Numbered from the stretch's first letter, positions 11,095-20,948 are shown. The stretch is DNA of 64,000 nucleotides from Capsicum annuum (GCF_002878395.1 NC_061114.1:166983372-167047371), one strand, 5' to 3'. Made by a program: numbers and translations. The notes: generated by a model from the sequence alone, not told the origin.

Positions 11095-11444
11095 TGTTGG
11101 ATTCGAAATCGAGAAGGCGTACGGAAGTTTAAAGTTTGCAAACCATAGAAAATGATAATTCAAATGACAAAGAAAAACATAATACTATAAACATATTATT
11201 GATATGATTTGGTCAAACGACCTCCATGTTAAAAACTAATATAAAAAAAGTATAAAAAAACTATTAGGTGAAAATCTCTCCCTAAACAAAACTCTTAAAC
11301 GATTACATTGTTGATATTATTGTGTTATGATATGAGAAGAGGGTATCCAAGAAAGAGGTTAGCCAAATATGAAAAAAAAATTATATTTTACTTTCAGAAA
11401 AAATAAAAGTAATTATGGTAACTTAAAATAGGTAATACCTAACA
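11095..11444 (-). repeat. 5' LTR of TRIM-like element
   Basis: 350-bp direct repeat with TG...CA ends on the minus strand (TGTTAG...CCAACA). Confidence 0.78.
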
Positions 11445-11449
11445 TTGAT

Positions 11450-12201
11450 TCCCTCCAAACCTCACAACTTTTGTATTTGTTTTGTTCTAGATTTGAAAGC
11501 GGCAATGGTGTTTTGTCAACATTAATGAATTCCGTCATGAAAGCATCACAATTTTGCAACGTATTTATCCGCCACAAATTTGTTTTTTCCTTTTTTTGTA
11601 GCATGGGATATTCATGTTATATCCTACATGGCTAATGTTAATTTTACTTAGTGATGCTAGTGTATTTTGAAGATCACAAGAAGCAACCATAAGCATGTAA
11701 TACTCATTTAGTACAGTTGGATCAAAGCAAATTAAAATCTTGAATTGTTAAATGTTCATTTGGTTTATTCTCTTCAGTATTATCTAAGTGGCTATACTGA
11801 TTGTTTTACTTTAAGATAGGCTGACAACAAAGATTTGTTCCCTCATTGTCTCCTAATACAATACACTAATCTTGAACATATTTGGGACCACAATAGCAAA
11901 CAACATTCCATAACTTCCTCTTTGAACTATATATATTTATGTTCTTTTTCTACTTTGTATTTAAAATATTATAGCAACAACATTAGCTGCAGGAACATCG
12001 TAGAATTCTTAATTCCATATTGTCTGCCATTGACTCAACTTTACTCTAACAAACAAGTTGGCTACCTTCTAACATTGCTCAACATGTCTCCTGTGAGAAA
12101 CCATCAAAAACCCAATGTAAAGCTGAACTCTTTAAAAAGTCTTGAACAGTCTCTGTCTCTCTGCCAAAAAAAGAAAAAAAAAATCTTCTTGAATTTTCAT
12201 C
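11450..12201 (+). promoter_or_regulatory. Upstream region of the IDL peptide gene, possible TATA at 11928-11940
   Basis: No repeat or ORF explains this 750-bp stretch, which lies between the TRIM-like element and the peptide gene. A TATA-like ctatatatatttat at 11928-11940 could serve as core promoter with a 5' leader of about 240 nt. A weaker tttaaaaag at 12130 would leave a very short leader. The leader just before the ATG is CT- and A-rich (ctctgtctctctgcc, then an A-run at 12165-12181). No RNA evidence is available. Confidence 0.3.
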
Positions 12202-12423
12202 ATGTCAGGTTCTTGGAGGCACTGTCTGATTTTTGTTCTGCTTTTTACCATTGTTCTTTCCGAAGGATCAAGATTGCCTAAGGCTTCTACTTGGGAACAA
12301 ATGCTGCCCAAGAAATTGCCTTCCCCTTCTTCAGCTCCATCCAAAGGCACAAACTCGGTGACTACATCTTCTATATCGGCGAAAATAAACCGTAAACTGC
12401 CTTCTGATGATGGGAAAGTATAA
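12202..12423 (+). CDS. IDA-like (IDL) secreted peptide precursor
   Basis: A 73-residue intronless ORF with a real ATG start and TAA stop. Residues about 8-20 (C-L-I-F-V-L-L-F-T-I-V-L-S) form a hydrophobic signal peptide core, with likely cleavage near S-E-G-S-R. A short variable stretch follows, then MLPKKLPSPSSAPSKGTN (about residues 34-51). That matches the layout of the extended PIP (EPIP) motif of the IDA/IDL family (LPKG-P-P-PS-PSK-N). The IDA motif is the processed ligand of HAESA-type leucine-rich receptor kinases, which control organ shedding and related cell separation; that role is known for the family and only inferred here. Unlike IDA, the motif is not at the very end: about 22 further residues follow (ending K-L-P-S-D-D-G-K-V), including a second K-L-P-S, and K-G-T-N replaces K-R-H-N. 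It stands alone among transposons, with no operon-like context. It could be a pseudogene copy, but no break is seen. Confidence 0.72.
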   Translation: MSGSWRHCLIFVLLFTIVLSEGSRLPKASTWEQMLPKKLPSPSSAPSKGTNSVTTSSISAKINRKLPSDDGKV

Positions 12424-13187
12424 CAATTGCAGTAGCATTAGATCAAGATGAACGTGTATACAGATGAAAATGGATCAAAAGTTGCTCGTTTTGACGGAGA
12501 AGTTCAAGTCTAATACGAGTAGCATTATAAGCTCAATTTGTCTAACTTTAGACAGATATAATTGTTTCTGCTTGAAGATCGTCAAAAGCTAATGAGTTGA
12601 TGTCTTCATAAAGAATTTGAGGCATATATATAACACTCAAAATGACCAAATTGCATAAATGATGTTAGCTCCTGATGATGTTGAAGCATGTTGTCTATAG
12701 ATTATGATGAACATATCAAATTAGAGAGTAAATTAGTTTTGCAGATATCATGTAATAAAACATTTTTGTCTTGTTCAATGAAATTCAGAGATAAATTGTT
12801 CATATTTCTTCCATTATCCTTACTTTATTAGTCTACTTCCTGAGTTGTTTCACATCCATTAAGCCTTTGTGAATTTCCAAGAACCATAAGGATTTTCACT
12901 GAGAGGCACAACCTTCAAAATCATGATTAAGGGCCTTTAAAAACTAGTTTGAATACACATTAAAAAAACAAAAAAAAAAACTTTGGGACTTTTCTTCCAA
13001 TCTAACTAAAGCTTTTAGGAAAGAACATAAGTGAACTTCTGTTGAATATTTATTTGGAACAGGAAGGAAGAGTTCCTATATCTTTTGAACTGTCTCACTT
13101 AAATTTATTCCTGGTTTACAATCCATCTAACTTGACTCTGCAGTACTTATGTTAAATTTCTTAAAATTTTCAGTGGAATAATTGTGT
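12424..13187 (+). other. 3' flank of the IDL gene, possible poly(A) signal at 12754
   Basis: About 760 bp without ORF or repeat. An aataaa at 12754-12759 followed by T-rich sequence could be a plant polyadenylation signal about 330 nt after the stop codon. Only its sequence supports this. Confidence 0.35.
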
Positions 13188-13207
13188 GGGGGGGGGGGGG
13201 GGGGGGG
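13188..13207. repeat. Poly-G tract (20 G)
   Basis: An uninterrupted run of 20 G. Such runs are rare in AT-rich plant DNA and prone to sequencing error, so its length is uncertain. Confidence 0.9.
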
Positions 13208-13228
13208 CAACGCATTTATACCGAGTAT

Positions 13229-14177
13229 TAGGGGTGGGTGTTCGGTTCGTTCGGTCTGATTGTTTAATATCGATTTGGTTTATCAGTTTTTGGATTGACA
13301 AAAATGACATCCGTAACCAAATCGAAATAAATTCGATTTGGTTCAATTTTTACAAATTCGGTTCGGTTATTTCGGATTTTTATTTCGGTTTGAAATATTA
13401 AAGTAGTTAGCCTCTCTTTTTCATAACTGAACATTTAAAATTGATGGATTTTTTATAAAAAAATATATTTTTCAAACCTGTTTTTCATTCTCAAATATAA
13501 ATAACTCAACATGAATGAAACGAAATGAAATAATCATAAGCTTAACATAATACATAACGTCATTAATCATTACAAATAATATAACCTTGCATAAATAATC
13601 TACAAAACAACACAAAACTCATAAAAATAGTCCATGAAACAACATACTTTCTGCATAAACAGTCCATAAAACGGTCCAAAATCACCAAAATAGTCCATAA
13701 AATATTTAAGTCACTAAAACAATTCATAAATAACCTGCGGCGTACGCAAATTTGCTGTTAAATGTTAATTGTGAATGTGAATTACTAAATATCACACACA
13801 CACACACATATATATATATATAATATTATATATACAGTCCAAAGTCACCAAAATAGTCCATAAAATATTTAAGTCACTAAAACAATTCATAAACAGTCTG
13901 CGGCGTATGCGAATTTGCTGTTAAATGTTAATTGTGAATGTGAATTACTAAATATCATATATATATATATATAATAATATATATATATATATTATTTATT
14001 TATTTATTTTAATTTTGGTTTTCGGTTTATCAATTTTTTTTTCAAAATCGAAAATCGAACCGAAAAACCAAAATTTTAAAATTACAAACCGAATTCGATC
14101 CGAAAAAACTAAACCAAAATTAAATTTCGGTTTGGTTTTTTGGTTTTTTGATTTAAACCAAAATATGCACACCCCTA
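13229..14177. mobile_element. Non-autonomous hAT-type element
   Basis: The ends are TAGGGGTGGGTG and TGCACACCCCTA, inverted copies of each other, and both flanks carry the exact 8-bp duplication ccgagtat (13221-13228 and 14178-14185), the hAT signature. Subterminal parts are rich in cggttcgg / ccgaaccg-like repeats (ggtttcggtt family), a layout common in non-autonomous plant hAT elements. The interior has no transposase. It holds an AT microsatellite and a tandem duplication (13675-13995). Confidence 0.85.
13675..13995. repeat. Tandem duplication of about 163 bp with AT microsatellites
   Basis: 13675-13837 and 13838-13995 are near-identical: both run from tccaaa-tcaccaaaatagtcc through ctgcggcgta-gc-aatttgctg to attactaaatatca, then into a (CA)n/(TA)n or (TA)n run. 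The duplication lies inside the hAT-type element. Confidence 0.85.
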
Positions 14178-14194
14178 CCGAGTATAACATCTTA

Positions 14195-14440
14195 CATCTT
14201 TCGTTTTAATTTGTTTGTCTGCTTTTGACTTCACTCAATGTTTAAAAAAGTAAAGAACATTTTTAAATCCTGTGGTCTTAAATAAACATATGTCAAGTGT
14301 TACCAAATGTCATTTAATTTTGGGGCCTTAAACATGACACATAAAAAATTAGAATTACAAAGTTGCCAAAAAAGGAAAAGAGACTTTTTCTTTAAAAAAA
14401 TGGACTAAAAAAATACGAAGATAAACTGAAACACATACAA
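14195..14440. mobile_element. Stowaway MITE, split by LINE copy 3
   Basis: It starts after a TA at 14193-14194 with catctttcgttttaatttg (consensus ctccctccgttttaatttg). Body phrases such as gtggtcttaaa, catgtc and gttgccaaaaaaggaaa are typical of a frequent Solanaceae Stowaway family. The right terminus aaactgaaacacataca would be followed by gta, and that gta is found only at 20946-20948, on the far side of the LINE. The LINE therefore inserted within the last bases of this MITE. Confidence 0.75.
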
Positions 14441-14497
14441 TTTTTTTGGGGGGTTAAAAAGAGTTTATTCATTAGAAGTTAAGGTGGGAGATGGGTT

Positions 14498-15112
14498 GTG
14501 CTCCTCATAGACGCAAGAGCTAAAACAATTTTGTTCGAGGCCACATCCCGGCCCTGTAGGATAATAGATGAATTTTTAATTCTACGATTAGATAACACGC
14601 CTTCACAGTCCAATTGTAGAAAATTAGTTCCAAAATATGGCATTTGCAAGAAAAATTTCGGGGATAGTACTCGACTCCTAGCTCCCTCCTTCGCAATTGC
14701 GTCTACTACTACATTCTGCTCCCTGAAAATCTTAGTTGGTGGGACTGCCTGTGTCTCTTTGATTAGTGACCTGCACTCATTAAGTAGATTATGATAGGAG
14801 GGATGTCATTATCGAGCATATGAAGTATGATACTAGAATAAGTCTCAATTCAAAAATGGTGAAGATTGTTAACCTTGGCGATGGTTAGACCATGTATTAG
14901 AGCTAGTAACTCAGCCATGGTAAAGGTGCATGTAGTATCCTAGCAACATTTCCCATTATAGTTCCTAAAAACTCCCCTATCCCATCTGTTCCTGGATTGT
15001 CAAGAGCTGAACCATCAATGTTCAGTTTAAGTTGACCATTGATGAGTGGATTCCATCCGACAGCTATTGTGGTGGTGACAACCATTTTAGGGCCTTTTTG
15101 GTTAGCTAACAT
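14498..15112 (-). pseudogene. LINE copy 3 RNase H domain
   Basis: The frame at 14903-15112 gives W-N-P-L-I-N-G-Q-L-K-L-N-I-D-G-S-A-L-D-N-P-G, with the first catalytic Asp in N-I-D-G-S. Other frames down to 14498 give C-R-S-L-I-K-E-T and R-E-Q-N-V-V-V-D-A-I-A-K-E-G-A, the closing signature. Stops separate the two halves. Confidence 0.8.
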
Positions 15113-15119
15113 TCTGAAC

Positions 15120-15480
15120 TCACTGGTTAGGAAGATGGCTAAGTCAGTAGAGATAGGACTGCTCCCATTGTTGAAATTATTTTCATTTCTACTGAGCCAA
15201 ATGACCTAAAGACAGTAAGAGGGAAGGGTGGCCCAGGTAAGCCAACTGTTGAAGGCTTTGTCTTTGAGTTGCTGCTACTAATTTTCCCACTTAGCAGCGT
15301 TAATGGTAGATTGAATCTGGGTTGGTTTAAAATGGGCCTGCTGGATTAGTTTATCCCAGAAGTGGGTAGCATTAGGGCATTTAAAGAAGTTATGACCAGT
15401 AGTTTTCTCCTGATCTTAGTAGGGGGGGGGGGGGGGGAAAGGCCAATATGGCTTAGATAGGCATTGGTGGGGAGCCTATT
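15120..15480 (-). pseudogene. LINE copy 3 zf-RVT region with poly-G insertion
   Basis: Minus-strand reading gives T-G-H-N-F-F-K-C-P-N-A-T-H-F-W-D-K-L, the His/Cys and FW end of the zf-RVT motif. The preceding Cys pair, expected just upstream, is replaced by a run of 16 G on the plus strand (15422-15437). The linker to RNase H includes V-I-W-L-S-R-N-E-N-N-F-N. Non-functional. Confidence 0.7.
15422..15437. repeat. Poly-G tract (16 G)
   Basis: A run of 16 G inside the LINE zinc-finger region, at the place of the lost Cys pair. Confidence 0.85.
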
Positions 15481-16075
15481 ATAGCTCATTAGCTAAAGAA
15501 AAGTTTGTTTTTATTTACAGTGTTTGCTCTCTACACCATTTTGAAATTTCTTAGGGTGTGGTGCATGTTCCTTGTCCTCTAAGGAGATAATACATACTAC
15601 AAGTGCTAAACAGACCATTACTGGTGAGGCCTCAAATGGGTTTATCCTCTTCAGTAGAGTTGTGAGGTTGAAGGGTGGTGATAATAACCTCTTGTAGTTA
15701 CTGGGGAAGTTCAAAAGAAAGAGATCTGAAGTCCCAGCCACCATTATTATGGAGGTTGTGGATAGTAGTGTTCAAATAAGTATTGATGAGAGGGCCAAGG
15801 ATGAGGCTTTTAATGCTACCTAAGTGAGGGATCCAGTTGACTAGGAAGAACCTTACCCTATTCCCTATATTGACTCTCTAATTGATATCTTTAGAACAAT
15901 CATTCCAGCCCCTTAAGATATTTTTCTAGGTCCTTGTCCCAACATCAACACAGCTATTCTAGTATTTAGTAGTGAGGATTCTACCCCACAAACTGGTAGA
16001 ATGAGTAGAAAGTCTTCAGACCAGGCTAGTATAGAGGGCTCTGTTCCTGATCTCACTTTTATGGAGTGCTAGCCC

Positions 16076-17450
16076 TCATCTAGCATTGAGGCTAGTGAGG
16101 GAGTCCCAACTGAGGAGGTGGATTTTCCTTTTCTCCATATAGCTACCCCAAACAAAGTCCCTTTGCATTTTATTGATGTATTCATGGACTCTGCTAGGAA
16201 GTTTGATATAGTACACGATGTGAGTGGGAATGCTGCTGAGGGTGGATTTGACAAGAATAGTTCTCCCAGACATGGTAAGGAATTTGATTTTCCATCCAGC
16301 CAGTCTTGATTTCATGTTATCCAATATGAACTGGAAGTCACTATTTTTGGGTTTACTAAGAAAAATGGAATAGCCTAGGTACTTGCCAAAGGCCTGGCTG
16401 ACCTTGATGTTAAGGTTCTGGGAACAAAGGGCAGCATTTTCGGGAGTACAATTCCTGGAGAAGATGACTTTGGACTTAGAATTATTGATTGTCTGCCTAA
16501 AAAGGAGGTTCAAAATTTGCAAAATATTAAAAATGGTGTAGCAGTTGCTGGGAGTAGCATGGGAGAGTTTAGGACCTCCATTGGTAATGCTTATGGGATC
16601 CTATTTTTTGGAATTTACTTCAGAATCAATGCCCTTAGAGAATCTCTCCATACAAAGAATGAAGACGTAGGGAGACATAGGATCCCCATGCCTAATGCCC
16701 TTGGAAGGATTAAAGGATTCAGTTCTACACCCATTTACAAGCACAACAATAGAGGAGCTGGTGACACAAGACATGATAAGCTTAGTAAGGTTAGTAGGGA
16801 AACTAAAGAATATGAGGGTGTCCTTTATGAATGACCATTCAAGCTTGTCAAAAACCTTTTCAAGGTCAATTTTTAGGTCATATTGGAATTTTTACCCCTC
16901 ATTTTACTGAAATGAGTAATGTATTCCTAGATGATAATGTCATGGTCAGAAGCCCTTCTGTTTGCCAAGAAACTAGCTTGACTGGGCCCAATAATGGAGG
17001 GAAGGTAAGGCTTGATCCTGTTGACAATGATTTTAGTAACAAGCTTGTAGGAGGTGTTACATAGTCCTATGGGTCTGAAGCTTTTTAGATCGACAATATT
17101 GTTTCATTTGGGGATGAGGCAAATCAGAGTTGCATTATTGTTAGGAGACATTGAGAAGGTGGAGAATACTTCTTTATAGAAGTTCACAGTTTTGGTCCCT
17201 ACTATATCCCAAAATTTTTGAAAGAACAGGGGGTGGAGGCCATCAGGGCCAGGAGCTTTGAGGGGTTTGAAGGATTTGAGAGCTACCATGATTTTAGTGT
17301 CCCTAAGAGGTAAGTCTAGGGTGGATCTGTTGTCTTCGGAGAGTGTATGAAGGTTGTTGGTGGGCACGAAATAGTTGTTAGGGCTACTGATGTGGCTCGT
17401 GGTGAAAAGGTCCCTAAAGTGTTTATAGATGTGGGCTTGGATATTCATTT
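16076..17450 (-). pseudogene. LINE copy 3 reverse transcriptase lacking the FADD box
   Basis: Blocks in order on the minus strand: L-R-D-T-K-I, S-F-K-P-L-K-A-P-G-P-D-G-L-H-P and L-I-C-L-I-P-K (17104-17448); a palm block with frameshifts; G-I-x-H-G-D-P-x-S-P near 16690; M-E-R-F-S-K-G-I near 16650; then the thumb M-S-G-R-T-I-L-V-K-S...F-V-W-G-S (16076-16522). Copy 2 has P-K-I-S-H-L-F-F-A-D-D-L-I-I-F. Here P-K-L-S-H is followed directly by A-T-P-S-N-C-Y-T-I-F (about 16530-16565), so roughly a dozen residues with both catalytic aspartates are gone in frame. The enzyme would be inactive for that reason alone. Confidence 0.85.
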
Positions 17451-17999
17451 CATCAGAAATGATGTTGCCAACATCATCTCTGAGTTCATTAATCCTATTC
17501 CTCCTTCTCCTATTGATGGTAGAGGTATGGAAGAATAAAGTGTTGGCATCCCCCTTAGTAAGCCAGGATATTCTAGACTTAGTTCTCTAGAAGTCCTCTT
17601 CACATTTAAGTATGCTATCATAGTCACTGAGGAGCTCATTCTCCAGATTTTGGAGAAAGAAACTAGTGTGGTAGTAAGGGAATTTTTGGATGCCATCCAG
17701 TATAACCAATATACTCCTTAGCCTGTGAAAAATATTGCCAAAAATAGTGTTGTTCCAATGTGTGGCAGTAGTATAGAAATGAGAAATGGAAAGTTGAAGG
17801 GGGTTGGGGCTAGAGAAGCACTCTTCCACTAATCCATGGAAGGATTGGTGGTTTCACCACATAGGCTCAAATCTAAAAGGTTTATCCCTAAGTCTTCTAA
17901 CTTCATTAGAGATGGAGAGGGGTAGGGGACGGTGGTCAGATTTGGTTCTAAGGAGGTGGGTGATGAGAGAATTAGGAAAGTGGTTTATCCAAGAGGTAT

Positions 18000-18606
18000 T
18001 AGCAACACATCTATCAAGACTCTCCTATATAAGGCACCTCCTATTTTGATATCTCCTATTAGTCCAGATGTACTTACAACCCCTATATCCTAGGTCTTCC
18101 ATGTTGTAATAATTTAAGCACTCTCAGAAGTGATTGGCCCTATTATTGCTGATAGGAGCACCTCTTAATTTCTCATTGGCCCCAAGGACCTCGTTAAAGT
18201 CCCCTCCCATAAGCCAATCGCCAGTAAAGCTATTAGCTACATTTCAAAGTTCTTTCCAAAGTAAAAGTTTATTATTAAGGTCAGGGCTAGCATAAATAGC
18301 TGAGAACAAAAAAAATTATGGTTATTACTAACCTTAATAGTGCATGAATGCCTTGGAGTGAGGTGGAGAAATTCGGGAGATGAAGCAGGTCTTCCTTCCA
18401 CATAAAAACTATACCTTCCTTTCTTTCCTATGGAATTGGACTCCAGGTAAGCCTCAAAATGGAGGGATTCAGTGATGTGTTTGTGGTCAACTATCTTGGT
18501 TTCTAGAAGGGCTACCAAGGCTGGGTTGTGTGACTTGATAAGAGCATCACATTAATGCCTGAAGGATGAACTGTTATCTCCCCTAGTGTTCCATATGATG
18601 AACTTC
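18000..18606 (-). pseudogene. LINE copy 3 APE-type endonuclease (ORF2 start)
   Basis: The ORF2 start at about 18606 gives M-K-F-I-I-W-N-T-R-G. L-L-E-T-K-I with the metal-binding Glu follows (18237-18518). Then frames break in the region of S-A-I-Y-A-S-P and D-F-N-E-V-L (about 18190-18300, plus-strand acctcgttaaagtcccc). Homologous to 5990-6779. Confidence 0.75.
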
Positions 18607-18619
18607 ATAAGATCAATGA

Positions 18620-19957
18620 GAATGGGTGGGGGTGGGTCATTGGTTGTTTCCCCTTTCCCTCTTTGGGGGGAGGGGGGTCCTCCTCAGATTTAGTTGAGGG
18701 ATCAGAGCTATTGTTGTAGTGAGTTATTCTGAGGCATTCCTCAGTGTCAAGCTTAGGACTTTTGTCTCTAGGGGATAGAGTGTAGTAATAACTGAGTTCA
18801 AGGGATCGTTGAACTCTTTTCGAAGCGGCTTATCGAGAGTGAAGCTTTTGACACCCAGCTCTCCTATTTCTACTAAGAGTTGTTCCATTTTCATGTTTGA
18901 AAGTCTTAGCTCTTCTAGCACTAATTTGGGTGCTCCATTTGGGTCGACATCTTCTTGGGGTATTTAGGAGTTGGGCATTACGTTGGGTTGTTCCAGGGGA
19001 TTCCATGGAATAAAGTTCAAGGTCTCCATCTCGGAGAGGTAGTGGGGTAGAACAGTAGGCTTTTAAATATATGACTCATGAGAGAGTTGAGTTCGTTTGA
19101 GTTCATCATGTTCAGAGTCCCCATCCTCTGTGCTTGTAGAGTCTGGCACCAGACCTGGTAGCTAAGGCCCTCCATTATTTGGTCCACTCCCTCCTTCAGA
19201 ATTTGTTCCATCCAAGCCTGGTCTTGGATCACTAGGACTATCGGTTGATCCTCTATGATTAGGCAGTGGGATATGGTTTTTCCCTCCAATTCTAGCTCTA
19301 CCCATGACGTTGGTAGCCGGGTTGGCTGGTGGTCGGGCAGTCTTAAAAATGAGGGGTTCCTTCAGGAATGGGGTGTTGTTTGGTGGAGGGTTTGCCATTA
19401 ATGAGCTGTTTGACGATAGCATTCCCTTGAGTGAAGTCTTGATTCTTCAAAGGGGTAGATGAGTTAGTGGGGAATTTAATTGGCATGGCTATATTGGTCA
19501 TGTCAATCGACCTAGGGTGATGATGAACCTTAGTGGCAATGGAGTTACTCCTCCCAGAATACGCAAAGACGGAGGAAAGAATGAGGGCTTCCCTAAGGGG
19601 GTGAGGTGGGCTACCACGTTGGGGTTAACGAGAGTTAATGAGAGGGGTTTTGGGGCCAAGAGAAGCGTGTTTTTTGGGAGTTAATTCCCCTCCTGGAGCA
19701 GTGGAAGAGTTGAGTTTGTTGGGACCGTCATCTCAAGGTTTTGCGGGGGAGGTAGTCTCGGGTGGCCCACAGAAGACTTTATTTTCCTTTTTTATTGGTG
19801 TAATTAGTACCTTTTTTTTAGTTTTTTCATTATTGTAATTTATTGACACGGTGTTAGCATTATCCTTACTACTAATACCATTATTGAGATTGTTAGCAAT
19901 AGGCATGAATGAATTTAGATTGAGGAACTTACCTGCCACGGAGACGTAAACCTTTAC
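18620..19957 (-). pseudogene. LINE copy 3 ORF1 C-terminal linker
   Basis: Several open minus-strand stretches (18724-18921, 19017-19289, 19162-19422, 19733-19939) encode Pro-, Asn- and Ser-rich low-complexity protein between the zinc knuckle and ORF2. No domain is recognised. It corresponds in position to 6780-8105 of copy 2. Confidence 0.5.
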
Positions 19958-20536
19958 CTATGTTTGGCTATCTCTAATTGCTTCTTTGGCTTCTAGGGAG
20001 GATCGGTGATCCTTGGTGGCAGGTCTCCTTTTTGAGAATTTAACTGTTTTCCACACCTCTGTTGTATTTGATGATTTACTGCTAGAAGGCTTGGACTTAT
20101 CAGGATCTTCCACATGATTGTATGGCTGTGTAAGGAAGTTGGGGCAATTTGTGTGGATTTGTCCTAGCCTTCCACACCCAGTACACAAGACCCCTTCCCC
20201 TTCTTATATCACCTTTTGTTTATGGTTTCCCACCATGACAAACTTCTTCACGGGATCATCTAGGGGCACTTGTATACATATTCTTGCACATCTGCCACGT
20301 AGTGCTACTAAAATGCATATTTCAATCTTGAGTAGTGTACCCAGTTTGTTCCCAATTCTTTCTAAGATGCATCGATCATAGAATTTTATTGGTAGTTGAG
20401 GTAATCTGATCCAGATGGTAGTGTGTGTCTGCGTAGCCTCCTCAGGAACAAAATAAGGCTCCCAATGCCTTACTGAGAGGAATTTTACTCTAAAAACTTT
20501 TCTCTCAAAGAAGGCAGACCACCTTCTTGAGGCGCC
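19958..20536 (-). pseudogene. LINE copy 3 ORF1, second half (DUF4283 end plus CCHC)
   Basis: The minus-strand frame 20204-20536 runs F-L-S-V-R-H-W-E-P-Y-F-V-P-E-E, then W-I-R-L-P-Q-L-P-I-K-F-Y-D and L-R-G-R-C-A-R-I-C-I-Q-V. The following frame (19958-20188) gives L-C-T-G-C-G-R-L-G-Q-I-H-T-N-C-P, a nearly intact CX2CX4HX4C-type knuckle (C-T-G-C...H...C). The N-terminal half of the protein is on the opposite strand at 20537-20936. Confidence 0.8.
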
Positions 20537-20936
20537 ATGGCCGACCCCCATGCTTTGGAACCATCTCCCCTACCCCCAGTGCCACCGGACCCACCAGACC
20601 CCACGGAAACAATCACTGAAGAGCCTCCCAAAGACTCCTTCAAGTCTATTCTCCTTAACAAAGAGAATAGACTGAACAACCAATACTTAAACTTCAACAA
20701 TGGGAAATCGCCCCTAATTTCTCATGAATTAGAAGACACGATAAGCCTAAGTGAGCAAGATAAAGAAAGAATCTATGACCCATGGAAATTCTCAGTAATT
20801 GTCATGATGTTCAAAAAGAAACTCGCGCACAATTACTTGAAAATTCAACTAACTGAGTTGTGGAAACCATCTGAACCACTGACTCTGATTGATCTTGGGA
20901 ATGATTTCTACATTGCGAAGTTCAATAACCCAGATC
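20537..20936 (+). pseudogene. Inverted 5' segment of LINE copy 3 (ORF1 N-terminus)
   Basis: A plus-strand open frame begins M-A-D-P-H-A-L-E-P-S and continues P-P-K-D-S-F-K-S-I-L-L-N-K-E-N, then I-Y-D-P-W-K-F-S-V-I-V, L-W-K-P-S-E-P-L-T-L-I-D-L-G-N-D-F-Y-I-A-K-F-N-N-P-D-H. This aligns residue by residue with the minus-strand ORF1 start of copy 2 (8960 down to about 8650). It ends where the minus-strand half (20536 downward) begins. The open frame continues into flanking DNA to 20977. It is not a separate gene. Confidence 0.85.
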
Positions 20937-20948
20937 ACACATACAGTA

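Larger units (their letters stand above)
10356..11444 (-). mobile_element. TRIM-like short LTR retrotransposon
   Basis: Two direct repeats, 10356-10724 and 11095-11444 (about 350 bp each), flank an internal region of only about 370 bp. On the minus strand the 5' LTR begins TGTTAGGTATTACC and ends CGAATCCAACA. Two bases further on is TGGTATCAGAGC (plus-strand gctctgatacca, 11081-11092), the primer site for initiator tRNA-Met. The internal segment encodes at most a 32-60 residue start of a gag-like ORF (ATG near 10847) with no domain. Possible 5-bp TSDs are tcgat (10351-10355) and ttgat (11445-11449), with one mismatch. This is either a TRIM or a deletion derivative of a Copia element. The 3' LTR has lost its first ten bases or so. 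Confidence 0.75.
14440..20936 (-). mobile_element. LINE (L1-type) copy 3 with inverted 5' end
   Basis: A minus-strand LINE of about 6.5 kb of the same family as 2685-9094. The main body (14440-20536) has oligo-A (plus-strand ttttttt, 14441-14447), RNase H, zf-RVT, reverse transcriptase, endonuclease, linker, CCHC knuckle and the second half of DUF4283. At 20536/20537 it flips: 20537-20936 carries the beginning of ORF1 in plus-strand sense. The two halves abut in ORF1 with little overlap or loss, around a palindromic gccatggc. A possible 9-bp TSD, acacataca, sits at 14431-14439 and 20937-20945. This is the expected product of twin priming. All domains are broken. Confidence 0.85.

Noticed and set aside
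20485..20700. Minus-strand ORF rich in Gly/Ser
   Set aside because: It is the antisense of the inverted LINE ORF1 start, whose plus-strand frame matches a known domain.
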